Shown: in pieces, positions 31,176-40,946 of the stretch
Layout: each line of letters opens with the position of its first letter
Numbering within the stretch: the first letter of the stretch is position 1
Source of the DNA: Phaeosaccion multiseriatum
Taxonomy: Eukaryota; Ochrophyta, other classes
Reading direction: 5' to 3'
DNA: 64,000 bases
Assembly (NCBI GenBank): GCA_965112735.1
Contig: OZ218950.1
Location: 682,001 to 746,000 of the forward strand
The notes under the pieces: generated by a model
Databases searched by the model: none
What the model was told of the DNA's origin: nothing
Seen by the model: only the letters and a program-made list of their open reading frames with translations
Made by a program: the position numbers and the translations under genes

Positions 31176-33332
31176 ATGGAAGGGGACGACAGGGGGGCCA
31201 CGCGGCCCCCCGGAGCCCAGGAGACACCAGCAAACCTCACAGCAACCCAGCAGGAGCCACCTATGAGCCGCGATCAGCAGCGGCTCGAAAGAAGGGAGAG
31301 ACGGGCAGCGGCAGCAGCAATTCGCCAAACACCAGCACGGGAAGGCGTGCCCACCCCCATCACGGCTCCACCAGCGGCCGCAGCACCCCGCAACACCCTC
31401 CCGCAGGACCCACAGCTCCCACCAGCACTCACGGAACCCACAGCAACAGCAGCGGAAGCCCACCCCCAGCAGCAGCAACCACAACCGATCTCAACGACAC
31501 GGCAACAAACAGCACCAGCCGCCAGGAGATCTACCACGCCCGCCAGCGAGACAACAGGCCCTACAACAGCACCACCCCCCACAGCGACCAGCCCAGCACC
31601 CATGCAGCCAACCACGAGGCCAAGGGGACGAAGCAGGACCCCCCGAGCACGCAGCCCGGAAAGGCCAACCGCCACTTTCCGAGCCTCAGATCCAGCCCAA
31701 ACCACCAACGCGTCAACTCACAGAAACGCACACGGGATCACAGAGCAAATCGTCTCCATCCTCCAAGACGAATACGAAGACACCCACCTCACAGCCACGA
31801 CCCCCATACGGCAACACCCGAACCTCTTCTTCAACGAACAAGCGCCAGCATCCGCCAGCCGACGCATCAGCGCTGAGTTCGCAAGCCTAAACCTCACCGC
31901 GACGGAACTGACCCACCACAACACGGCCGAGGCCATCGCCGACCTCGTACGACCACCCCCCACGACGCACGAGGAAGAGACAGCATCACTCGAAACAGAC
32001 ACGCATGGACACGCACCAACGACATGGAGCAACACCATACGCCACCAGCGCGACGCGGCGCTCCCGCCTACCAACTCGCACTTCTATATGCCCCTCCTCA
32101 GACAAGCTCTAAGGAGCGGAGGCCCCCCCACCACCCCCGGAAGACCACATGGGGGAGGAGATTACCCCCTTGGATGGCAACAGATCGTGGAGGCCTATGC
32201 CCACACGCTCGCAGGCCAAGAGATCACCTCCAACGAGTTGGTCAACGACTACATCACCGCCTCACGACAGGAGGAACTCATCGCGGTATTACCCGACGTC
32301 CAAGCCATCGTTGAGCGCTACGGCCACGCCCTACGCGACCACACCAACAACACCACCACCTCCCCCTTCGCCAACACCATGGCCACACCGTGGTGGGCGC
32401 CGGGGCAAGCCCTCGCCCTACGCACGAGACAGGCCCCCCGGGGAACCGCACCAGGACCGCCACCACCCCCCGCCCAAAGCGACGCAACCACACCCAGCCC
32501 ACCAACACCGGAGGACAACCCCAACAACGCCCGAGTGTACCGAAGACACCCCGACAATGGAAACATTCAAGGGGGCATCCTCTGCAACTTTGGCGAATGC
32601 CACGACACCTTCGTCACGGTAGGCAACACAAGAGACCGCCTCATCAGGCACCAGTCGAGCCACCACCCGAACCGCGGCAGAGAGTGGGACCGATGGATGC
32701 GCGAACACCACCCCCAGGCCGCGTCAATCCTGTGGTACCGCGCCAACGGCCCACAGAGCGGACCACAGAATAATACGTACCAGCTCCGGGACTGCACAAG
32801 TGGATGCGGCAACCTGGCCCACCGAAACTCCGGCAGATCCTTCCTTACCCGCTTCCCGCAATCAGGCCTACGACAACCCCTATGCAACGCCTGCATACGA
32901 GCACACGAAGCCGCAAGCCTACCAGCACCGCCAACCATCCAACGAGCTCGAAGCATGCCCCCACCGACAAGAGCAGGTGGGACAGACACTACACGAGAGC
33001 ACGACCAGGAGGGAGGAGGGAGAGGAGAGCGAGCGGGACACAGGGGAGGGGGACGAGGAGACCGCGAAGGAAGAGTAGTAGCAGGGGGGAAGAGGGCGAA
33101 AACAGCAGAGGCGGAGGAGAGCGCCCAGCACTGGCACGGGAAGCAGCGGCAGAAGGAGGGGAAGGGCAAGCAGCGGGAGGAGGTGACGAAGGAGAAGGAG
33201 GAGGCGACCCCACCAACAACGAGGAGCTACCCAACTGCCCGGTGTGTATGGAACCGCTCACTGGCCAAGCACAAGTCGCCATGCACGAAGGCGAACATCA
33301 CGTGCACAACCACTGCGCATTGGGAGTCATGA
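31176..33332 (+). CDS. ORF1, zinc-finger protein (copy 3, intact)
   Basis: 718 codons, essentially the same protein as copy 2, with the same Kozak start, C2H2-type finger and second Cys cluster. The overlap with ORF2 in the -1 frame is also the same. Confidence 0.82.
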   Translation: MEGDDRGATRPPGAQETPANLTATQQEPPMSRDQQRLERRERRAAAAAIRQTPAREGVPTPITAPPAAAAPRNTLPQDPQLPPALTEPTATAAEAHPQQQQPQPISTTRQQTAPAARRSTTPASETTGPTTAPPPTATSPAPMQPTTRPRGRSRTPRARSPERPTATFRASDPAQTTNASTHRNAHGITEQIVSILQDEYEDTHLTATTPIRQHPNLFFNEQAPASASRRISAEFASLNLTATELTHHNTAEAIADLVRPPPTTHEEETASLETDTHGHAPTTWSNTIRHQRDAALPPTNSHFYMPLLRQALRSGGPPTTPGRPHGGGDYPLGWQQIVEAYAHTLAGQEITSNELVNDYITASRQEELIAVLPDVQAIVERYGHALRDHTNNTTTSPFANTMATPWWAPGQALALRTRQAPRGTAPGPPPPPAQSDATTPSPPTPEDNPNNARVYRRHPDNGNIQGGILCNFGECHDTFVTVGNTRDRLIRHQSSHHPNRGREWDRWMREHHPQAASILWYRANGPQSGPQNNTYQLRDCTSGCGNLAHRNSGRSFLTRFPQSGLRQPLCNACIRAHEAASLPAPPTIQRARSMPPPTRAGGTDTTREHDQEGGGRGERAGHRGGGRGDREGRVVAGGKRAKTAEAEESAQHWHGKQRQKEGKGKQREEVTKEKEEATPPTTRSYPTARCVWNRSLAKHKSPCTKANITCTTTAHWES

Positions 33333-36300
33333 GCAGGTACCCCAACCGCAACGACCACCTCTGCCCCTACTGCCGCAACCCCTGCTACCGGCACACGATC
33401 GAGCAGGCCATCACAGCACAAGGAGGGAGAGCTATGGGCCGCGCAAGGGATCGCCTAGCGAGGGAGCGCAGAGAGTCGCATCAGCAGCACGCGCAGGCCA
33501 GCCAAGGGCGACGCCGCCAGTCCCAGCCACCCCCCACCACCCGACACACACCCCCACCCCAACCTACCGCCCCCCCAGCCCCGATATGCTGCATATGCAT
33601 GTCAGACGCGGACCCCCCTTTCATCGCACCAACCACGGAGTGGCCAGTACGCACCCGACGCTGCCAACACACCGTTCACCCCGCGTGCCTCCTTCACCAC
33701 CTGAACGACCAAGCCACACTGAGGAGAGCCAACCAGCAGCCCGTCATACCACCAGGCAACCTCCCCTGCCCCGCGCAAGGCTGCATGGCTGGCTACCAAG
33801 CTCAACGAGCCATCCCCGCCCTCAGGACCATCCTCACCCAAGGCAACGCAGCATCGGCCTACCAAGGCCCCCTCAACGACCTCGAGAACGCCTATCTAGG
33901 CCCAGACCCAAACGAGGACCCGTCGCGTACGGCAACGCCCCAGCACACGACAGCAACGGCCAGGCTCAACCCGTACCAACCCACCACCCCCACGGGCAGA
34001 GGAGGAGGGCGAGGGCACGCGGAAGGAGGAGGAGGAGGAGGAGGAGGAGGAGCAATCGCAGCAGCGCCAAGTGGAGTAGAAGGAGGAAGAGGAGGACGAG
34101 GGAGGGGGAAGGAAACGGACAAGGAGCAGCAGCAGAGAGGGGACCTCAGAGAGAAAGGGCAGGGGGAGATAGCACACGCACGCAAGGAACCACAGCAGCA
34201 GCAGCGAGACGAGGGGGAGGAGGACGGAGCAGAGGCCAAGGAGGTAGCGGCGGGGACGGAGGGGACGGAGAAGGGCCAGCCAACGACGATACACCCGAGG
34301 AAGGATGGCCCATGCAGCACCCAAACGTCCTCCGCCTAGGGGCCCTGGACCCGCAGGGTACCATCCTCTCAACACTCGTGTTTGAGACAGTAGCGCAGTG
34401 CAACCCCCGCCACGTCAGCTCGATTATCAGCTTACAGCAAAGAGCGCTCAACAACTGGAACAGGGCGCTGAGGGCCCACAAGAACGGCCCCACCGACGCC
34501 ACCCTCCACACCCTTCTGGCATGGGATGTCTTCCACCACCTCCTCCCTGCCATGCTCTTCTCTAAAGACGGAGCCTACAGCCGCCAGCAGCGGATACAGA
34601 TGGTCCTCGACCTCGACATCGCCCCACTCGCACAAGCAGCGATAGCCACAGCACACGCACGCCGCCCACCACCCCCAGCACAGGCACAGACAGAGGAGCG
34701 ACGGAGAGAAACCTGCGCCCACCTGCTCACCAAACCCGGAGGCCTGCACAAGGCCGCGGCGAGGCTCAGCACAAAGAGCAGAGACGGCCACCTCCCTCCC
34801 ACACACGAGACCTTTAGACGCCTCCAGCAAGCGCACGTCGACGAGAGCCTCGAAGAGATCAACACAGCAGCAGCAGCAGCCAGGGAGTACGCCAGAACCC
34901 AGGTGCAGGAGCACCCCGAGAATGGCAACGACGTCACCAGAGAGGAGATCAGCACAGCCATGCTGCTGACCTACCGGAGGGTCAACTTCTGGAAGGGCCA
35001 AGGAGCAGACGGGCGCAGGGCGAGCCACGTCAAGTACCCCCCGGACAGCCCCCAGGAGTACGCAATCGTGGAGGCTCTGACTGACACCTACGAGCTGCTC
35101 CGAACGGGGGACACTCCACTGCCTCCACAGCTCGCCAAACGGTGGTTCAGCACCAGCGCCGCAGCCCTCGGCGAGAAAGCGCGTCCTGTGACATCCCCCA
35201 ACCTCTACCGCAGCCTCGTGGAGAGCTGTCACATGAAGCTCATCGCGGACAGGGTGGGCCCAGAGCTCAGAAGCGCAGGACAGCTAGCGGTAGCGGTCAG
35301 AGGCGGAGGGGAAACACACGCCGCAGCAGCCCAGCTAGTGCACGATGCCGGCAAAACCGTCGTGCTGCATGACATCACCAAGGCCTACACCCGCGTGTCG
35401 CGTGCCAGAGGCGTCCTAGCCTCAGGAGCACTCCCTACCATCGACCCAGCAGGCATCAACTACGCCATCGCCAGCCTCTCCCACGCCTCCGCCCACAACG
35501 CCCTCACACCAGACGGCACCCAGACCATCCACCAGAGCTCCGGAGTCAACCAAGGAGCACCAGAAGGGCCTCTCATGTTCGCAGCCGCCATCCACCCAGT
35601 GCTGAAAGTTCAGAACACAGCCGACACCGCAGCGAACCGCCCCACCATCTCCGCCTACGCAGACGACCTCATGGACCAGCTGGAACCCGACGCACCCCTA
35701 CAGACCTACGCCCCACGCCATGCCCATCTCCAAGCCCAATTCCGAGGCTTGGGCCTCGAGTTCAACGAGAGGAAAACGGTTTACCTCATGGGCAAAGGCA
35801 AGCAGCCAACACAGGCTGACAGGGACCACGCCCAACGGCAGGGCGCCACACTTGCCACCGAGGGTACCGTGGTAGCCGGCATCCCCGTCGGCACGGAGGA
35901 GTACATCGAAGAGTACCTCCGCAACATCCTCGGCCAAGAAGACCCCAGGGGCTACCTCCAACTCGCCAAACACTGCAGCGAGTGGGACAACACCCAGGCG
36001 GCCACCCTCGTCCTCCTCCAATGCCTCCCAGCCAGGCTCACACACCTGGCGAGAGCCATTGACCCCTCCATCTTCCGACGCGCCCTCGGCAGCAGGGCAG
36101 ACCGCACCAACAGAGCGACAATGGCCCACATCATGCGACTCCCCGATGCCCCCCCTCTGGAGCAGGCCGCAGATGCACAAGAGGAGCCATGGACGGAGAC
36201 ACAGCGCCTACAAATGCATACGGCACGGCGCTTCGGCGGCCTCGGCCTCACCAGCCTCCACGACATCGCCCCAGCAGCATACCTTGGCAACAAGATGCTC

Positions 36301-37558
36301 ACCCTCCCCCCTGCTCAGCCGCACCGCACGCCGGGAAGGCTCCCAAGAGAGCGCCCTACCGGACCAGCTGTTCACCAACGGAGCCCTCAAGAGCGTCGCC
36401 GACAGCGTCAACCTCCTGCACGAGGAGGGGGTCCCTGAGGCCCCCCTCATCCAAGCAGTGGGTCAGGCACAGTTCGACGAGGCCCGCTCACGCGTACTCG
36501 AGCCGCCTGACCACCAAGCCCAGGACACAGCGCGACGCAACGTGCGCAGGAGCCATCAGGCAGGCCGTCAACCGACCCACGGCGTCCAGAAGGCCCTCAC
36601 CACCTTCATCCACAAACGCCGCCATGAGGAGCTGACGCAGAGCATCGCCACCATCGACGTCACACCGGCAGAGGCACAGAGGGGAGAGGAGACACAGGAA
36701 ATGGCAACAGCCCGACTCCACTCACAGCGAGGAAGGGGCGCCATGGCCTTCCTCGGAGCGCTCCCCCACGGCCACAACACCATGGCCCCCGCAGAATGGA
36801 CCATGGCCCTTCGTCGCAACCTCGGTGTCAACACGCCATACGCGGACCCGCCCCCACCCTGCCTTGGCACAGGCTGCGCCCGCACGGCAAGCACTACCCA
36901 CGCCACCATCTGCCCCCGCACCGGCCTCCACAACCACACACACCACCTCCTCGTCAAGGCCTTCGGGAGGATGATGCACAGCGTGGGCATTGGAGGAGCA
37001 CGTGTAGAGGACCAGACCTGCTTCGACGGCCCCACGGGCACCCGAGCAGGCCGAGACCTACGCATGGACCTGACCTATCCCGCAGGTAGCTTCCCGGGAG
37101 CGGACGCACCCCTGCGGAGAAACCTCCTCTGCGACATCACCGTCACCAACCCCACCGCCCCCACTCACGTGGGACGGGCCTCCACCACGCCAGGCCACGC
37201 AGCAGCCGCCGCCGAAGAACGCAAGCGCACCCACTACCTGGGCAGTTTTCTGCCCGGGACTTCAACCCTGAAGTGCATTGCAATCGAGACGTACGGCAGA
37301 CTGGGCCACCAAACGGACGAGCTCATCGAGGCGATGGCCATCCACAAGGCATCAAGAGGGCTCGGCCCCGCAGCGGCGGCAGCCACGGGCCCCATCAAGG
37401 GCCTCCTGCGCCAACAACTGTCCCTCGCCCTTCAACGCGCCCTCTCACAGCGGGAGATCAGGTATGGCACCCTCCTTCGAGCCACCATGACGCAGCACGA
37501 AGCAGCAGAAACCCTCGACTGGGGGCTCATGGGAGCCATCGACGGAGCGGCCGCCTGA
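32804..37558 (+). pseudogene. ORF2 polyprotein, frameshifted (copy 3)
   Basis: The G-run at 34104-34108 is one base short (as in copy 2), ending the first frame at 34339. The C-run at 35037-35042 has the intact 6 C, so the Gly-rich linker through RT reads on to 36438. There a run of 6 C (8 in copy 1) at 36306-36311 shifts the frame. The endonuclease follows in another frame to 37558. YADD, CCHC and endonuclease residues are preserved. Confidence 0.82.
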
Positions 37559-37882
37559 GGAGCAGGAGTACACCAGCCAGCAGACAGCGAGACCATCAGC
37601 ACACAGCATAGCAACCACAGTTAGTCACGCCTTGTCACCCGCACCACCCACAGTAGGCTAGTTCACATATCACCTCCACCACCTCACTCCTTCCCACACC
37701 CCTTCATCTCCTCCTCCCCCCTTCACTCCCTTCCCATTCCCCATTATCCTCTACTCTACCACCCTTACCATCCTCTTCCCCTCCACCTCACGCTCCATCA
37801 ATACCACACATACACGCATCTACACATGGTTACAACTTACCTCGAGCGCTCCAATACTGAGCCCATAAGCTCTAATATACAT

Positions 37883-37915
37883 GTCGCAACCCTCAACAGT
37901 ACATCTCTTCCGCAT
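37883..37915 (-). pseudogene. Gene B (interrupted copy): start codon and first cysteines
   Basis: The minus-strand ATG at 37915-37913 begins MRKRCTVEGC and is cut at the aspartate codon by the 3' end of copy 3. The gene continues at 31140, 24319 and 17274. It would have eight finger repeats plus the C-terminal domain. Confidence 0.8.
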
Positions 37916-38437
37916 TCTCACAACTCCGCGCCCTTCAAACAATCCTCCTTGCACCTCCTTCGCGTTTCTTCAAAAGCATATACGCCCACCCCCGTGGACA
38001 AGAAGGCTCTTACAGCCCTTCCTTCACTGTCTGTCGTGGTCAAGAGAAGAGAGAGAAGTCGAATGCTTATGTGCCAACTTGAAGGCCTCCAAGCCCGCGC
38101 ATCGACTGAAGACAAAGGAGGATAGATCCCCTTAGGCCCAGCCCAAGCGGTCTTGGAAAAGAAGAGGACAGAAGGTTGTAAAAGAGAATATTCAAGACCG
38201 GGATGTGAGGGGAATACACTTCTTAGGGAGGAGAGGGAGAGAAAGAAGGATGTGTGAAGGCCGGGGCCCAGGAACATGCGATCTAGTTTCAGTTTCAGCT
38301 TAGTGGATCTGGACGAGGAGCCCAGCTCGGAGTCCCAGCGCAAACACTCCCCGAGGGGTTCTTGGGGCTTTACGAGGCCCAAAGACTGAGGACGATACAA
38401 CGCTTGCCTTGTGTCAAGAACAAGAGCTTCCTCACGA
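37916..38437 (-). promoter_or_regulatory. Gene A to gene B spacer, unit 2
   Basis: Homologous to 11729-12222 and the other A-to-B spacers. It presumably holds the promoter and leader of the interrupted B gene. No specific motif assigned. Confidence 0.35.
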
Positions 38438-39475
38438 CTACTCTTCCGGCTGCCCATCTGCTGCTACTGCCGCTGTATCACCAACTGCTGTGTCACCACC
38501 ACTGGCGAGGGCGGCCTTGTGATCATGGAGGTGTATAACGGCCTTCCCGTCGTCCACGTGTCCCTTCAACAGGCAAATTACCTCCCCATGCGGCCACGTG
38601 TTGCTCAGACCGGCCACCAGCTGGGGCAGGATGGGATGGCAGTGGATGGGGATGGAGGGGGGGGGGGGGGCAAAGGGGAAATAAAGGGGGGCGGGGGGGG
38701 AGGGGCGAAGGAGAGAGAGAGTGAGTGCTTTAACTTCGAGGTGGAAGAGAAGGACATGAGGGAGAGACAGAGTTATCCCTCCATCATACAACTGCCGACG
38801 GCTTAACGCTAAGCAGCTGGTGATACATGACATATGCTTAGCAGTTGGTGATACATTACATGCGCTAACATGAGTCTACCTAGGCTTAAAGAAAGACTAC
38901 CTCGCCAAGCAAGGAAGGAGCGCAGCGTGGCCCCGCACGGCCGTACTTCTCGCGGGCCATCCACTGCCATCCCCCTCCTCCTCCTCCTCCTCCTCCTCCT
39001 CCTCCTTCTCCTCCTCCTCCTCCTCCTCCTCCTCCTCCTCCTCCTCCTCCTCCTCCTCCTCCTCCTCCTCCTCCTCCTCCTCCTCCTCCTCCTCCTCCTC
39101 CTCCTCCTCCTCCTCCTCCTCCTCCTCCTCCTCCTCCTCCTCCTCCTCCTCCTCCTCCTCCTCCTCCTCCTCCTCCTCCTCCTCCTCCTCCTCCTCCTCC
39201 TCCTCCTCCTCCTCCCACTGCCTCTCTACCCCTCCTCCTACGGCTCCTGCTGCTGCTAGTACTACCCCATTCGCCACCGATAGACGTGGATGTCCGGTTG
39301 GCTTTCAAGGCTGCCTGCCGCCTTCAAACCCCCTCCTCCTTTCTTGCTGGGCTGTTTCTGACTGCGGTAGATGGCAGCCGATGTGCGCACGAGCACCTGG
39401 AGCCATTGGTGCTCCAATAGGTGGGCTTCAGAGAACTCCGCGAGGGTCTGAATGGCTTGGGCAGCCTCGCCGTAT
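38438..39475 (-). pseudogene. Gene A, unit 2: collapsed remnant (exons 7, part of 6 fused to part of 3)
   Basis: Exon 7 (38438-38620) is intact. The donor end of exon 6 (from 38901) is present, but the CTC tract (38973-39215) then leads directly into the second half of exon 3 (CTC tract onward, 39216-39475). Exons 4 and 5, most of exon 6 and their introns are missing. The exon 3 acceptor is also changed (ATGG in place of CTGG). The breakpoints lie in the two CTC tracts, so the cause is recombination or slippage between them. Confidence 0.8.
38973..39215. repeat. (CTC)n tract at the exon 6/exon 3 fusion
   Basis: About 240 bp of CTC repeat with a single CTT interruption. It sits exactly where exon 6 and exon 3 of gene A are joined in this unit. 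Confidence 0.92.
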
Positions 39476-39522
39476 GGAGGGAGGGAGGGAGGGAGGGGGG
39501 AGGAGGAGGAGGAGGAGGGGGG

Positions 39523-40460
39523 AAATGTTGGAAGTGGCGGATTGCTATTGGGGATGTTGGAAGGCCTCAGATTAGATGGTCCATAAGTCAATGGCCCAGG
39601 CCCAGGCAGATACGGTGAGAACGGGTGGCGTAGCTCTCACTATCCAATGTGCGTAGGTGGTCGTTTAGGACGAGCATGCGATAAGCTGTTAGAGGCAAGG
39701 CTGGCTGCTAGGCTGGCTTTGGGGTTGCTGTTACCTTGTCCGTGTGTCTAGTTCCATCCTATCTGTAGGCGACAGCGCATGTCGTTTTACACGACGGGGA
39801 GGTCGGGTTAGGGCGGGAGCCGGAGCTGGCGCGGATAGTGAAGATAAGGTGGCGTAAGGCCAGCCACAGGGCAGCCACTCCGGCGCGAGTACTGTGTACG
39901 TTGGGCTGTACGGGAGGGCGGCAGTTATCAGACGTGGGAGGCGCCAGTGGGACGATTGGCTCTTGCGGCGCGGAGAGAGGGCGGCAATAGAGGCATTCGA
40001 GGACTCTTTGGCGCCAGGGGCGTTGGACCCGGGAGTACAGCGCAAGCGTGGGCAGCGGTCTAAGCGAGAGCGCACCGTGCGCGCCATGTTGCACGAGAAG
40101 TGGGGGATGGGCATCGCTGCGGAGACGGCGCAACATTTGGGGTTCTAGACCGTGAGGTGGTGGTCGAGGAGGGGGGATAGGTATAGGGGATGTTGGAAGG
40201 TCACGGGATAGGCATTGGTGGGGATTTTGGAAGGTCACGGGATAGGCATTGGGGATTTTGGAAGGCCTCAGATGAGATGGGCCGTGATTTCAATGGTCGG
40301 TGTGTCCTATATTACGTTGATTCTGCAGTGGCAACCAACGGGCCGCTCAGTGTAGGTAAACTTGGTAAGGAGAGCCTAGCTGCAGGGCTTGCAAACGGCT
40401 TCCATCCCGGCAAATATACCGAGTGTTACCACTTGTCGACTCAAGTCGCTTTTACGAAAA
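39523..40460. other. Unit-specific insertion of unknown origin between two GGA tracts
   Basis: About 940 bp found in no other cassette. It begins and ends inside GGA microsatellites and replaces exons 1-2 of gene A. It has short frames on both strands (39894-40148 plus, 84 codons, RRGERAAIEAFEDSL.. ; 39731-40114 minus) and several stops, so it looks decayed. A GGAAGG-containing direct repeat occurs at both ends (near 39550 and 40190-40270). I do not recognise a family. Confidence 0.55.
40170..40280 (+). repeat. Short minisatellite (TTGGAAGG / GGGATAGGCATTG)
   Basis: Three or four imperfect copies of a roughly 30-bp unit containing GGGGATTTTGGAAGG and CACGGGATAGGCATTG. A related copy lies at the other end of the insertion (about 39548-39580). 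Confidence 0.7.
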
Positions 40461-40547
40461 GAAGGAGGAGGAGGAGGAGGAGGAGGAGGAGGAGGAGGAG
40501 GAGCAGGGGGGGAAGAGGAGCAGGAGGAGGAAGGAACCGGAGGAGCG

Positions 40548-40655
40548 ATGCGCAACAGCGTGTCTATGGATGATTCAGGGATTAGTAGCAGCTCCTCGCA
40601 CTCTCAGGAGGATGCTGGTGCCGGGCCCGTGCTGGGCAGTGCTGACTCGGAGTGA
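40548..40655 (+). other. Conserved 35-codon plus-strand frame, unit 2
   Basis: Same as 16057-16164 (here MRNSVSMDD..). In this unit the upstream sequence is a GGA tract rather than the exon-6-like segment. Confidence 0.2.
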
Positions 40656-40946
40656 GCCCCTACCTCGCGCGAACGAAATCTTGAGCCCTCATTTACACTC
40701 TTGTTTGTAAAGAAACTCACCACTGCACATAGAAATACATCAAAATTCACACACAGCACGTTCATAAGCCCCCAAGTCTCAGTTACTCGGCCCCTTCCAC
40801 AGCAGTGAAGCGATGTGGGTGGCGACTGTTTTCATCAAGGTCCATCACGTGTATTGACTTACTCTACTCTTACACCCACTGTACGAACCAAGCCTCAAGC
40901 TTCACCACGGCGAAGGCGGTGAGGCGGACAGAAGGCCATCGGCTCA

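Larger units (their letters stand above)
31141..37882 (+). mobile_element. Full-length target-specific non-LTR retrotransposon, copy 3
   Basis: The 5' end ACCCTTCTTTTTTTT follows CTTGTCGCA. The 3' end TATACAT is followed by GTCGCAACCCTC. The duplicated target starts with G rather than C on both sides, and the host carries an unusual AACCC here, so both flanks derive from one insertion event. ORF1 is intact and ORF2 has two shifts. Confidence 0.93.
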
